Origin: Variovorax fucosicus | Lineage (GTDB): Bacteria; Pseudomonadota; Gammaproteobacteria; Burkholderiales; Burkholderiaceae_C | DNA length: 64,000 nt | Reading direction: 5' to 3' | NCBI RefSeq assembly: GCF_030316825.1 | Contig: NZ_JASZYU010000004.1 | Coordinates: 372,001 to 436,000, forward strand | Shown here: positions 19,777 to 28,862 of the stretch, piece after piece | Numbering within the stretch: position 1 is the stretch's first letter | Layout of the letters: every line of letters starts with the position of its first letter | Notes under the pieces: generated by a model | Told to the model about the DNA's origin: nothing | What the model saw: only the letters and a program-made list of their open reading frames with translations | The model's database searches: none | Position numbers and translations under genes: made by a program

Positions 19777-20094
19777 ATGACGAAGATTGGAATAATGCTT
19801 TTATTGGCTGGTGCCATTTGCGCACCCGTTCAACATGCACAAGCAGCTTGGGAGCTAGGGTCAGCGTTCTACATGGACAAGGCTGGTGAATGCGAAGCGC
19901 ACTTCAGATACCGCGACAAAGTGATTGCGGATGCACGCGCGCAAGGGCTGCAACCCGGCGTCATCGCATCGTTGGAACGCACCATGAAGGCGTCCGACGA
20001 AACATGCATGCGGTGGATGGAGCGCCAACGAGACATGTACAAGTTCGCAGCAGACCAGCAAGAGCGTTTGAACCAGCAGCGTCCAAGGGACTAG
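19777..20094 (+). CDS. Secreted small phage protein
   Basis: A 105-residue protein with a signal peptide (MTKIGIMLLLAGAICAPVQHAQA, cleavage near residue 23) and two cysteines in the mature part (GECEAHF, ETCMRW). It has a perfect AAGGAG ribosome site and is closed by a terminator. It does not look like a spanin. A periplasmic lysogenic-conversion or lysis-accessory role is possible but unproven. Confidence 0.65.
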   Translation: MTKIGIMLLLAGAICAPVQHAQAAWELGSAFYMDKAGECEAHFRYRDKVIADARAQGLQPGVIASLERTMKASDETCMRWMERQRDMYKFAADQQERLNQQRPRD

Positions 20095-20116
20095 CAGCCC
20101 GTCACAGACACGCTAC

Positions 20117-20139
20117 AAGCGCCTTAGGGCGCTTTTTTT
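20117..20139 (+). terminator. Terminator closing the left early-type gene run
   Basis: AAGCGCC-TTAG-GGCGCTT followed by seven T. Downstream genes are on the opposite strand. Confidence 0.8.
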
Positions 20140-20146
20140 GTGGTTC

Positions 20147-20380
20147 TTAGGGTGTTGGGGGCGGGGCAGTGCGGTCGCGCAGCTTAGACACCACGCCCGC
20201 TACGCCAGCAACGATTGACCAGCCTGTAGCCCATTCGATAGGGCTGAATGCTGCGCCACGAATGCCGTAGGCGTAGAAGCTGATCCCTAAAAACACAGCG
20301 ATGCCCACTGCACCGAGGACTTTGCTGTAGTCGGGATCAGCATTTGTGCCGTCCGTAAAGAGTTTAAGAAGCCAGTTCAT
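20147..20380 (-). CDS. Small two-helix membrane protein, holin-like
   Basis: A 77-residue protein with two hydrophobic helices (about 23-42 and 50-66), an acidic segment between residues 9 and 19 and a proline-rich C-terminus. Its ATG follows the stop of the upstream minus-strand gene directly (TAAATG). The size and two-helix design fit small holins or antiholins and the neighbour is a T4-holin-like protein, but no specific family motif is visible. Confidence 0.5.
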   Translation of the reverse strand: MNWLLKLFTDGTNADPDYSKVLGAVGIAVFLGISFYAYGIRGAAFSPIEWATGWSIVAGVAGVVSKLRDRTAPPPTP

Positions 20381-21052
20381 TTAGTGACCTCGAACGTCGC
20401 GTTCGTAAACGTCGATTGCCATAGTGCGTGCCTCTGCGCGCAAGTCTGGAATCTCTTCCGGCTTGGGCATGTGGTCTACCCAGATATTCAAGTAGCCGAT
20501 GATTTGCCCGTAGTAGGGCGGAACTGAAATGCTGCAAATTGCTGCTGCAAGCTTGTTGGCAACAGGAACTTCATTTGAGATGTATTCTGGAATAGGCATG
20601 CAAACAAAATCGCCGTTGATAATGCCAACGATTCTTTGATTGTTCTTTTCGTTGCCCGAGATAAAAAGCTCTCGTTCGCCCATTAAGCGAATTATGTAAT
20701 CGTTCATCGCAATGTTGAACGAAGCAACGTCAGCATAGAAATATACAGGTTCACTCTTGTTTTTACGGAAGTCGATGTTGTCAAGGCTGACTGCAACGAT
20801 GCTCTTTGATCTATCCACAGCAGATTTCATTCGTGATGTTGTTTTCTCTGACAGCACAGGCGGGATGATCTCTGTGTTAAGTCTGCCTTTCAGATTGATT
20901 GTGCTGTAAACCCTGTCTCGGTTTTCCCAGTATCCCACTGCAAGGAAAACAATAATGAGGATTATCAAAGCCTTGATTACCGTTTGCCACTTAATACGGG
21001 CAACAAAGTTCCAAGCCGTCATTGCTGTCTTAACTTTATCTTCTGCGGACAT
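20381..21052 (-). CDS. Membrane-anchored protein resembling T4-type holin
   Basis: A 223-residue protein with a short N-terminal cytoplasmic part, one membrane helix (about 25-42) and a large C-terminal domain outside the membrane. This single-helix layout and length match the T4 gpT holin class. The C-terminal part (Cys, then PPYYGQIIGYLNIWVDHMP and a terminal helix) is arranged like the end of gpT. The phage lysozyme (51868-52320) is also of T4 type. GGAG lies upstream of the ATG, and a TAAATA motif is 45 bp upstream on the same strand. The holin assignment is inference. Confidence 0.45.
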   Translation of the reverse strand: MSAEDKVKTAMTAWNFVARIKWQTVIKALIILIIVFLAVGYWENRDRVYSTINLKGRLNTEIIPPVLSEKTTSRMKSAVDRSKSIVAVSLDNIDFRKNKSEPVYFYADVASFNIAMNDYIIRLMGERELFISGNEKNNQRIVGIINGDFVCMPIPEYISNEVPVANKLAAAICSISVPPYYGQIIGYLNIWVDHMPKPEEIPDLRAEARTMAIDVYERDVRGH

Positions 21053-21099
21053 AAAACTCCAGTGTTTTTGCCCGAGAGATTGCAGGCTTGTTAGCTAAG

Positions 21100-21128
21100 T
21101 ATTTATGTGTCGTTGGACGGCATAAATA
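21100..21128. promoter_or_regulatory. Divergent pair of CATAAATA motifs
   Basis: CATAAATA occurs on the minus strand (TATTTA at 21100-21105) facing the holin-like pair, and on the plus strand (TAAATA 21123-21128) facing the small terminase. Each stands upstream of a divergent gene, which argues that the motif is directional and functional. Confidence 0.55.
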
Positions 21129-21154
21129 ATGAAAACTAGCAAGGAAGGGAGCTA

Positions 21155-21613
21155 ATGACAATAAAACAATACGATCCGGCAAAAGGAAGCAATCAGCCGA
21201 TTGGTTCAATCATCAAGCATTTTGCTTCGATTGGGTTATCGAAGGCTGGCATCGCAGCCAAGTGCGGAATGAGGTATTCAGACTTCCTCGAAAAGCTAAG
21301 TAACCCAAAGAACGCAGAGCTGATGATGATTTGGGAACTATCGCGCGCTGATTACGAAGCACTGCGCGTAGGGATAAGACACGAGATCCTTATCAACCCA
21401 ACAGAAAACAGCGCACTACGCGCAAAGATTGCAGGCGATGACTTGAGAGTATTTGAAGAACACGCACCAGCAACACGCGCAGTTCGTTTGCAAGTTGAAG
21501 ATGCACGAACAGTGCTTGAGTTTGAAGCGCTGAGCCAGCAAGAACAAGAAGAAATCGCACGAGGTCACCAAGATGATCAAGCGGACGTAGCTGATGACGA
21601 AAGTAATTCGTAA
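21155..21613 (+). CDS. Probable small terminase subunit
   Basis: A 152-residue protein directly in front of, and overlapping by 20 bp, the large terminase. A helix-turn-helix-like segment (LSKAGIAAKCGMRYSDF, about 28-44) could bind the packaging site, a central helical part could oligomerise, and the C-terminus is acidic (HQDDQADVADDE). Assignment rests mainly on position and layout. Confidence 0.7.
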   Translation: MTIKQYDPAKGSNQPIGSIIKHFASIGLSKAGIAAKCGMRYSDFLEKLSNPKNAELMMIWELSRADYEALRVGIRHEILINPTENSALRAKIAGDDLRVFEEHAPATRAVRLQVEDARTVLEFEALSQQEQEEIARGHQDDQADVADDESNS

Positions 21614-22925
21614 ACGCATTCGACTACTTCCTTACCAAAACGAGTTCGTATCCGACATTACTACTCCGCACCTTGCACTTGTGTGCGGATTGGGAGCAGG
21701 AAAAACCAAAGCAGCGGTATATAAGACGCTTAACTTGCTACAAGAAAACCCGGGCTGCAACGGCATTGGCTGCGAACCAACAGGACCACAGCTTGCCATC
21801 TTCACGGAAGAAATGAATGCAACTTGTCGTGACCTCGGGTTGGTATACGGCAAGCACTACAAGTACATCGGAATGGGGGCAGGCCACCCGGCTTACTACA
21901 CATTCGACTTTGGACACGGCCCACAAAAGCTATTACTTGTGTCTGCTATGAACTACAAGGCATCTCTTGTTGGTTTCAATGCTGCATTTGGGTTCGTTGA
22001 TGAAATGGACACCATCGCAAACAAGGATGAGGGTATTGCGATCTGGAACGCACTGAATGACCGTCTGCGCGATCCGCACGCCAAGTTCATTCAGTCGTTT
22101 GTCACCAGCACCCCAGAAGGGCATCACATCATCGAGGCAATCTTTGCAGAAGAAGTGTCTGCTGACGGCTTCGTGACCAAGTGCAAGCCGAATCACAAGG
22201 TAATCCAGCGCAGCACGCTAGACAACATCTATCTCAAGCCTTCATATATCCGAGGCCAGTTAGCACGCTACACAGAGAACCAAGCAGCAGCGAAGATTTA
22301 TGGACGCTTCGTAAACAGCTTTGGTCTGCGCGTGTATGACTGCTTCGAGCGCGCCCGGAACAGCACAACCAAAACTCTTGCTGACTTTCCAGCTAAGTCG
22401 GTTCTGCACATCGGGATGGACTTCAACGTTGACAACATGAGCGCAACTGTCGCTGTCATCAATCAAGGAAAGGTTTATGTCATCGACGAGATTACTGGTC
22501 TAGCAGGCACTGTCGCGATGATCTTAGAGATCAAGAAGCGTTATCCAAACCATGCAGGGCTAATTGACATTTATCCCGACGTGAATGTTCGCAAGCGATC
22601 TACAAGCGCCGACGATGTTTCACTAACAGATCGAAAGCGACTACGTGATGCAGGTTTCAATCTCCATCATAAGGGTAATAACCCCGGAATCAAAGATCGC
22701 GTGGATTCCGTCAACACACAGTTTTATAACGCTCTTGGCGAAGTGAACTGCTTTATAAACATCGATAAGTGCGAGCAGCTTGTAAAAGGCTTAGAACAGC
22801 AAGGATGGAAAAAGGGTAAGCCTGACAAAGACAGCGGCTTAGACCATTGTCTAGATGCTTTTGGCTACTTCATCTACTACCGCTATCCAGCCATTGAGAA
22901 GAGCACGATCGAAGTGGTCAGATGA
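21594..22925 (+). CDS. Terminase large subunit
   Basis: A 443-residue DNA-packaging motor. The ATPase part has Walker A GLGAGKT (32-38) and Walker B FGFVDEMD (about 131-138). The RNase H-like nuclease starts with the acidic strand IGMDFNVD near 272-279 and continues with acidic residues in VIDEITG and LIDIYPD and a final DHCLDAF motif. Length is at the low-normal end. It opens the rightward morphogenesis operon. Confidence 0.95.
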   Translation: MTKVIRKRIRLLPYQNEFVSDITTPHLALVCGLGAGKTKAAVYKTLNLLQENPGCNGIGCEPTGPQLAIFTEEMNATCRDLGLVYGKHYKYIGMGAGHPAYYTFDFGHGPQKLLLVSAMNYKASLVGFNAAFGFVDEMDTIANKDEGIAIWNALNDRLRDPHAKFIQSFVTSTPEGHHIIEAIFAEEVSADGFVTKCKPNHKVIQRSTLDNIYLKPSYIRGQLARYTENQAAAKIYGRFVNSFGLRVYDCFERARNSTTKTLADFPAKSVLHIGMDFNVDNMSATVAVINQGKVYVIDEITGLAGTVAMILEIKKRYPNHAGLIDIYPDVNVRKRSTSADDVSLTDRKRLRDAGFNLHHKGNNPGIKDRVDSVNTQFYNALGEVNCFINIDKCEQLVKGLEQQGWKKGKPDKDSGLDHCLDAFGYFIYYRYPAIEKSTIEVVR

Positions 22926-22962
22926 GCTAAATAACACAAAGAATGATTAGGGAATAACAACA

Positions 22963-24477
22963 ATGAACGGAACGAACAAAGATGCAGTTATCGCACTCGG
23001 CCGCACAGCTAAAGAATGGGTTGACATGCTTCACACTGACCGTGCTGTTGATGCTCAAAAGTCCCTTAACTATCTAGATGGACAACAAGAAAAGGAAATG
23101 AAGAAGGTACTTAGCGATCCTGCCCGCGGTAGAGCTAAGTGGGTAGAGAAAGGCCTGTCACCTCGTTTCCGCAACGTCACAAAGATGATCGTTGAAAAGT
23201 CCGGTCTGCTGTTTAAGGATGCACCTCCAGTTCTAGAAATCTTCAACAAGAATGCTACCGCGCCAAATAAGCAGCTTTCCGAGATTCTCGCAGAGTATCT
23301 GTCACAAGTAGAGTTTGGCGAGTTTTGCCACAACTTTGACGAAGTGCTGCGCTTACTCAAAACGGCAATCATTTTCGTTCAATGGGACCCGGAAGATAAG
23401 AACTGGTGCTTTGACATTCTGCACCGCGGTAACTGCGAAGTAGTAGTTAATTCCTTGAATCGCAAGGTCGAAGGAATGATACATAGCACGGGTAATAACT
23501 CGTACTGTATATGGTTGCCTGATCGTTGCATCAACTTGATTGCAAACGGCGAGCTAAGCGTGAGCGTATTAAGCGAAGAAGACAACCCGTTTGGAGTTGT
23601 ACCTATTGCCGCTTTCTACGATACCAACTTGCCACGTACGGGCTTTTGGGTTGAGCAGGACAAGTCGCTAGTTAATTTAAATGAAATGCTTAACCTGCAT
23701 ATCACCGATTCAGAGTACTCGATCATGTGGTCGAAGATGAGCACATTGTTCACAAACGGCCACCCAACTGGAGCCGGAACAGCGAGCGAGAGCATCGAGG
23801 TCCGTGAAGTAGCGAACAGCCCATGCCCGCGCATAGTTCCAGCATCCGCACAGACCCCTAGTTATCTGGCTGGTCCTGGCAGTGCAATCGTGCTGCACAC
23901 AGAAGGCGGCGAGCAACTCTACGCTGAGTACAAGAACCCAAATATCGAACTGAAGCCTCTCAACGAAGTCATGGACAGCTGGATCAAGGGCTACGCGGGC
24001 GACTGGTGTGTACGCATCGAGGTATCGGGCCAAGGACGCGCACAGAGCGGTTTCCAGCTTGTTGTCGAAGAGACAGACAACCTGGACCTACGCAAGCAGC
24101 GCCAACGCATGATGGAAAGCGGTTTTAAGCGCCTTTATCGCGTCCTAGCAAGCGTGTTCAACACATCGACAGGTTCAACAGTCTTCCCGACAGACGCGCA
24201 GCTATTTGCCGTCTTTGACGATCCTGTACTCCCAATCGACATTCAAGAGCAAGAAGTCGTCTGGGACATGCGTATCGCAGGAAAGCGTGGAACACAGGTC
24301 GATTACTTCATGACGCTGTACGGCATGTCGCGTGAAGAGGCAACAAAGAAGTTTGAGGAAGTAATCGCCTTCGAAAAGCAGTATGGCGATGCACTTGCTC
24401 CAAAGGTTGCTCCGACAGTCGTAAACAACACAGTCACTCCAGAAGCTAATCCAGCGAAAGATTCGACGGATAAATAA
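22963..24477 (+). CDS. Portal protein
   Basis: A 504-residue protein in the standard position after the terminase. It forms the dodecameric ring at the capsid vertex. The central region is mixed alpha/beta and the C-terminal third is long and helical (LDLRKQRQRMMESGFKRLYR), as in portals of the SPP1-like type. Preceded by a TAAATA at 22928-22933. No clear Shine-Dalgarno beyond AGGGAA. Confidence 0.85.
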   Translation: MNGTNKDAVIALGRTAKEWVDMLHTDRAVDAQKSLNYLDGQQEKEMKKVLSDPARGRAKWVEKGLSPRFRNVTKMIVEKSGLLFKDAPPVLEIFNKNATAPNKQLSEILAEYLSQVEFGEFCHNFDEVLRLLKTAIIFVQWDPEDKNWCFDILHRGNCEVVVNSLNRKVEGMIHSTGNNSYCIWLPDRCINLIANGELSVSVLSEEDNPFGVVPIAAFYDTNLPRTGFWVEQDKSLVNLNEMLNLHITDSEYSIMWSKMSTLFTNGHPTGAGTASESIEVREVANSPCPRIVPASAQTPSYLAGPGSAIVLHTEGGEQLYAEYKNPNIELKPLNEVMDSWIKGYAGDWCVRIEVSGQGRAQSGFQLVVEETDNLDLRKQRQRMMESGFKRLYRVLASVFNTSTGSTVFPTDAQLFAVFDDPVLPIDIQEQEVVWDMRIAGKRGTQVDYFMTLYGMSREEATKKFEEVIAFEKQYGDALAPKVAPTVVNNTVTPEANPAKDSTDK

Positions 24478-24515
24478 AAAGGTAATAGCTCGGATGAGCA
24501 AAAGGAATAACAAAA

Positions 24516-25109
24516 ATGTCGGATGACAACCAAAATTTAGGTGCGGATGCACAGAAGCAAGATGACGATGGTAAGGAAGCAACCTTAACAGCAGCAGAAG
24601 TGCATGCTCTACAGGAAGAGTTAACCACAACCAGAGCAAATCTTGAGAACGCTCGCAAGGGTGAGAAGTTTCACAAGTCGGAAAGAGCAAAGTTGGAAGA
24701 ACAACTGAAAGGCTTTGTCGGCGGGGAAGATTTCAAAACCAAGTATGAGGCGTTAACTACAGAGCACGAAGGATTGAAGACAACGGTTAAGAACCAGACC
24801 ATAGATAGCGCGCTGAAAAGCAAGCTTGAAGAGGCAGGTGCTATTTCCGTCAACACAGTTCTAAAGCTTGTAGATAAGTCGAAGATTGCAGTAAACGATG
24901 GACAGGTGGATGCCAAGTCTATTGAAGACGTAATCAGTGAACTTAAAAAAACAGATGAAGTGTTATTCACTTCCGTAAAGACACCTGCTGTGAAGCGTCC
25001 GAATGAGTCGGAATCTCAAAGCAGCTTTAAAACTGAGATGGATGCAGCTAAAACAGAAGCTGAAGTCAAGGCAGTATTAAAGAAATTCGGAATGGGAAGC
25101 ACAATTTAA
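24516..25109 (+). CDS. Capsid scaffold protein
   Basis: A 197-residue, very acidic, almost wholly helical protein with a strong coiled-coil stretch (ALQEELTTTRANLENARKGE, about 31-50, then EKFHKSERAKLEEQL). Located between portal and major capsid, where scaffolds sit. The C-terminal basic-hydrophobic helix (AVLKKFGMGSTI) could bind the capsid protein. No protease motif is seen. Confidence 0.8.
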   Translation: MSDDNQNLGADAQKQDDDGKEATLTAAEVHALQEELTTTRANLENARKGEKFHKSERAKLEEQLKGFVGGEDFKTKYEALTTEHEGLKTTVKNQTIDSALKSKLEEAGAISVNTVLKLVDKSKIAVNDGQVDAKSIEDVISELKKTDEVLFTSVKTPAVKRPNESESQSSFKTEMDAAKTEAEVKAVLKKFGMGSTI

Positions 25110-25159
25110 ATAATACATTCGCTTCAAGTATCCGCGAATAATAATAGGGAGGCATCATA

Positions 25160-26086
25160 ATGCCATTTACAACAAATTTAACAGGCACAGCGCAAGTAGA
25201 CGACAGCTTAACCACAGCATTTGAAAAGTTCGTTTGGATCGCATACGGCCAGAGCAACCAAACTGACCAACTTATTTCTAAGAAGGTCGAAATCAATGCT
25301 AAGAACATTCAGATGCCGAAGTATTCGCGCATGGCAACTGCGGTGACACCTCTAGTTGAAACTGATGACCTAACTTCAGTTGCTCTAGCTGACACAAAGG
25401 TTACCTTCACACCAGTTGAATACGGTAACGCAATCACAATCACTTCTTTAGCTTCGCTACAGACAGGTGGATTAGTTGATGCAGCAGCAGCTTCGTTGAT
25501 CGGTACAAACTACGGTGAAACAATGGACCAAATTGCTATCAACGCAATGGACGCATCCACAAACACATACGTAATCGGTGCAACTGCAGAAGGTTCCGTT
25601 GCTGCTGGACAAGTAGCTTCTGGTGCGTTCTTGAACGTGTTCTACAACAAGCTAGCACGCGGCAACGTTCCGATGATTAACGGACGCTACGTAATGATGG
25701 CTCATGATGACGTTATTGCCGACCTACGCGCTGATACAGCAGTTGGTTCGTGGACAGACGTTGTTAAGTACACAGGCGCTCAAGAAGTGCTAGCAAATGA
25801 AGTTGGTATGTACAAGGGCTTTGCTGTTGTTCGCAACAACCGCTCTACATACGCTGACCAAACTGGTGGCGGCACTGTTGACTTGTATAGCAGCTATTTC
25901 CTAGGTGCTAACGCACTGGGCAAGGCAACCAGCAAGCCAGGTTCGATCATCCTAACTGGACCATTCGACAAGGCTAACCGCTTCTTCAACCTAGCATGGT
26001 ATGAAGTTTCGCACACACAAATCTTGGACCAAACAGGTATCTGGGTTGGTAAGTGCGCTTCTAGCGTTGGCACAAACGCAGCTTAA
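25160..26086 (+). CDS. Major capsid protein (N4 gp56-like family)
   Basis: A 308-residue HK97-fold capsid protein. The EYGNAITITSLASLQTGG stretch (about 93-110), NGRYVMMAHDDVIADLR and the closing DQTGIWVGKC region resemble the N4-gp56-type major capsid family rather than HK97 gp5. It has a strong GGGAGG ribosome site and a terminator directly after the gene, both fitting the most abundant virion protein. Confidence 0.85.
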   Translation: MPFTTNLTGTAQVDDSLTTAFEKFVWIAYGQSNQTDQLISKKVEINAKNIQMPKYSRMATAVTPLVETDDLTSVALADTKVTFTPVEYGNAITITSLASLQTGGLVDAAAASLIGTNYGETMDQIAINAMDASTNTYVIGATAEGSVAAGQVASGAFLNVFYNKLARGNVPMINGRYVMMAHDDVIADLRADTAVGSWTDVVKYTGAQEVLANEVGMYKGFAVVRNNRSTYADQTGGGTVDLYSSYFLGANALGKATSKPGSIILTGPFDKANRFFNLAWYEVSHTQILDQTGIWVGKCASSVGTNAA

Positions 26087-26103
26087 TAGTTTCACAACTA
26101 TCG

Positions 26104-26127
26104 ACAAGGGCCCTTCGGGGCCTTTTT
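26104..26127 (+). terminator. Terminator after the major capsid gene
   Basis: AAGGGCCC-TTCG-GGGCC followed by six T, then a CATAAATAA motif 20 bp later (26146-26154), forming a terminator/motif pair. Confidence 0.8.
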
Positions 26128-26172
26128 TGTTGGCTATTCCCGAGGCATAAATAACTCAAAGGGAAGAGACCA

Positions 26173-26388
26173 ATGAGAAAAATGTTTGAGTTTGAATGCG
26201 AGCAATGTAAGGCCTATCAAGAGTCGCTTGTGAAAGACGAAGGCGACTATCCGCAGTGCCCCGAAGGCCACGGCAAGATGCTAAAGCTTATCTCGCGTTC
26301 AACCTTCCACTTCGTTAATGGTGCGGGCACGGACATGGGCAAAGCCTACGCATTCAGAGATCGCCCGCTTTGGGGAGGTACTGACTAA
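26173..26388 (+). CDS. Small zinc-ribbon protein
   Basis: A 71-residue protein of FmdB-like design. Cys9 and Cys12 (CEQC) pair with Cys29 and His33 (CPEGH), followed by the RSTFHFVNGAG segment common in this family. It is adjacent to head-tail connector genes and shares one base with the next ATG (TAATG). Role in the phage unknown; it could be structural. Confidence 0.65.
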   Translation: MRKMFEFECEQCKAYQESLVKDEGDYPQCPEGHGKMLKLISRSTFHFVNGAGTDMGKAYAFRDRPLWGGTD

Positions 26389-26888
26389 TGGCTGTGGTTC
26401 TAACAATCAACGTGAATACTTACGTGACTGCTGATGAGGCGGAAGCATATTTTGCTTCGTATCCGAACTCCGCATGGGATGGCGACACCGATACAAAGGC
26501 GCAAGCGCTTATCAATGCTACTCAATCCGTTGACGCATTGTATGGCGATGGATATCTAAGCGGCATCTATAACGAAACACAGGATCTACTGTTTCCTCGA
26601 TTTCCGTTCTATGACCATCGCGGTCGATACATCACAGGTATTCCGACAAGCTTGAAGAATGCAGTGTGCGAACTTGCTGCATTGGGGCTGTCAGGCACAG
26701 ACCTATTTCCCGTTTCATCCACAGATGCGAATGTCACTGAGCGCACTTCCAAAGTAGGGGAGTTGCAGGAAACAGTGAAGTGGAGCAAAGCACCTGACAC
26801 AGCTTCATTTGAAGGCTTCCGCAAGGTTGATTTGTTGATCGCGCCATTGCTGTGCAAGAAGGGCGGCAACTGGAGCTTGAAGGCTTAA
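26388..26888 (+). CDS. Head-tail connector protein
   Basis: A 166-residue protein. VTADEAEAYFASYPNSAWDG followed by a helical segment (KAQALINATQSVDALY) is typical of the neck proteins often auto-annotated as DnaT-like. Position after the capsid and translational overlap with the next gene (TAATG) support a connector role. Confidence 0.7.
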   Translation: MAVVLTINVNTYVTADEAEAYFASYPNSAWDGDTDTKAQALINATQSVDALYGDGYLSGIYNETQDLLFPRFPFYDHRGRYITGIPTSLKNAVCELAALGLSGTDLFPVSSTDANVTERTSKVGELQETVKWSKAPDTASFEGFRKVDLLIAPLLCKKGGNWSLKA

Positions 26889-27211
26889 TGGATTACAAGA
26901 AACTTCAAGCAGTAGCGACAAAGCTTATCAAAGGGTTTGGCAACTCGCAGTCTGCCACGATTGAATATAAAAACGAGACAAGCGGCAAAGCCAAAGTATC
27001 TTGCGTGATCGTCGCATCCGCAGATACAGACCGCAACGGCACAGCGGTTCACAACCAATCGAAAACTGCATATCTCATGGGCACTTTAAAGATTGCCCCA
27101 GAGACGAATGACGTTCTTATCGTTGGTAAGAAAACATTCACCATCACTGACGTTGAAGATATTACTCCTGATGGCATCACGACTTGTGCATACAAGCTGC
27201 AAGTTAGCTAA
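26888..27211 (+). CDS. Head closure / neck protein
   Basis: A 107-residue mostly beta protein starting at the TAATG overlap (MDYKKLQAVATKLIKGFG). A longer frame from 26852 exists but lies within the upstream gene. Placement between connector and tail terminator and its small beta-rich character suggest a head-closure protein; not proven by motif. Confidence 0.6.
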   Translation: MDYKKLQAVATKLIKGFGNSQSATIEYKNETSGKAKVSCVIVASADTDRNGTAVHNQSKTAYLMGTLKIAPETNDVLIVGKKTFTITDVEDITPDGITTCAYKLQVS

Positions 27212-27220
27212 GGAGTAAAG

Positions 27221-27634
27221 ATGGACATAACAACAATAAGAAGCCTTCTATTAACTCAGCTACGCACTGCCGCTGGCGAGATTGGAACCATCGTCGCAGA
27301 GAACGAGACATTCAACGCCAAGAACAGAGCGCATTGGAATCGCTTTACTTTCACACCTATCGAAACAAGCGTTGAAACAACGGGTGCAACACCTTGGACA
27401 CGCATCGGCGGCTTCGCAACTATCTCGATCTTTGAACCAAAAGGTACTGGTGTTGACTCGCTGTATGCAAGAGCGGAAACAGTTAAGTCGTTGTTCAAAG
27501 CATCAACGGTGTTGGGCGCTGAGCCTGATTTTGTGCATGTAGAAAAGAGTTGGTCAGAAGGGACCATTGAAGAAGATGTTTGGACGCAAGTTCAAGTCTT
27601 AGTGCGTTGCTATGCGTTCGTGCAGGCTATCTAG
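27221..27634 (+). CDS. Tail terminator protein
   Basis: A 137-residue protein with a helical N-terminus (ITTIRSLLLTQLRTAAGE), a beta core containing PWTRIGGFATISIFEPKG and a C-terminal VQVLVRCYAF strand, the pattern of tail terminators (lambda gpU / HK97 gp10-like neighbours). A good AAGGAG ribosome site precedes it. Confidence 0.65.
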   Translation: MDITTIRSLLLTQLRTAAGEIGTIVAENETFNAKNRAHWNRFTFTPIETSVETTGATPWTRIGGFATISIFEPKGTGVDSLYARAETVKSLFKASTVLGAEPDFVHVEKSWSEGTIEEDVWTQVQVLVRCYAFVQAI

Positions 27635-27669
27635 CATAAATAAACAAGAATAATAAGGAGCCTATCACT

Positions 27670-28575
27670 ATGGCAATTGCAAGTAATTCAAGAACTCAAA
27701 TCTTAATCGTTCCCGAAGTAACTATGGGAACAACACCGGCTACGCCTACGATGGTAGAAACTCCGACCGTATCGTCCAGCCTAAATCTAACAAAGACGCT
27801 GATTAGCTCAGCTGCGGCAGTCGCAAGTCGCAGAAAAAAGTTTTCTCGCCATGGCAACACAGCAGTTTCTGGTGACATTGCAGGTGAACTTTCTTTCGGT
27901 CAGTTTGACCCCTTGATTGAGTCTGTAATGTGTAGCCCATTCACTGCTGACATTGCACGAATCGGAACTACAAAGAAGTCTCTGTCTATCCAGATCGGCT
28001 CGCTTGATGTTTCACAGTATCAATTATTTAAAGGCTGTGTTGTCAACACAATGTCCGTAGAAGTTGCTCAAGACGCGATTATCGGCCTTAGCTTCGGCAT
28101 TATTGGTATGACCCAAACAACATCAACAACAACAGCAGCAACTACGGTCACTCCAGCGCTTTCGTCGGAGCCGATGGTTCATAAGGAAGGCACCATCAGC
28201 ATCGACGGCACAATGTCCGCAATAGTCACATCGTTCAACTTGGTTGTAGATAACGGCTATCAAGCTATATACGCAATCGGCAGTAGCAATGCAGTTGACA
28301 TCCCCTACGGAAGTGCAACGGTTTCCGGTAACATGACTCTATATTTCGAAGACGTGATTGCTTATAACCGTTTCCTAAACGAAACGCAGGTTGCAGTTAC
28401 TCTAGTCACTCTCGATCCAGCAGGCAACAAGTACACGTGGTTGATGCCTAACGTGCAGTTCAATACTGGTGCTATGTCTACAGGTGGAAATGGCCCTCGC
28501 ACTATCACAATGTCATTCGAAGCATTGGATGAAGCAACACACGGACCGCTTGAAATCACTCGCGATCCAGCTTAA
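27670..28575 (+). CDS. Major tail tube protein
   Basis: A 301-residue beta-rich protein just before the tail chaperone genes. Features typical of phage tube proteins are the AVSGDIAGELSFGQFDPL segment (about 67-84), a Thr-rich linker (QTTSTTTAATTVTPALSSEP) and a second beta half. AAGGAG is 10 nt upstream and a CATAAATAA motif lies at 27635-27643. Confidence 0.8.
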   Translation: MAIASNSRTQILIVPEVTMGTTPATPTMVETPTVSSSLNLTKTLISSAAAVASRRKKFSRHGNTAVSGDIAGELSFGQFDPLIESVMCSPFTADIARIGTTKKSLSIQIGSLDVSQYQLFKGCVVNTMSVEVAQDAIIGLSFGIIGMTQTTSTTTAATTVTPALSSEPMVHKEGTISIDGTMSAIVTSFNLVVDNGYQAIYAIGSSNAVDIPYGSATVSGNMTLYFEDVIAYNRFLNETQVAVTLVTLDPAGNKYTWLMPNVQFNTGAMSTGGNGPRTITMSFEALDEATHGPLEITRDPA

Positions 28576-28853
28576 TGAGCCGAGAGTTTGGCCGTGCTGT
28601 TGCTGAATTAATGGGCAAGGTAGGGCAGGAGATGGTATCGCGCATGGCGCGTAGAACTCCTGTTCGTACTGGTGCCGCTCAGCAAGGCTGGAAACTCACC
28701 AACGTAAGCAAAGACGGATTCGAGATCGAAAACGATGTTGAGTACGTAACCCATTTAGAAAACGGCACTGTTCACATGAAGCCTCATCACATGGTCAGAT
28801 CGACTATGGAAGAAGCTCAACAGATTGTAGATCAGTGCGTTAGAAAACTATAA
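28575..28853 (+). CDS. HK97 gp10-like virion morphogenesis protein
   Basis: A 92-residue protein with the family signature ARRTPVRTGAAQQGW (about 24-38), followed by EYVTHLENGTVHMKPHHMVRSTM. It starts within the previous stop (TAATG). Such proteins act at head-tail joining. Confidence 0.75.
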   Translation: MSREFGRAVAELMGKVGQEMVSRMARRTPVRTGAAQQGWKLTNVSKDGFEIENDVEYVTHLENGTVHMKPHHMVRSTMEEAQQIVDQCVRKL

Positions 28854-28862
28854 GAGACAAAC

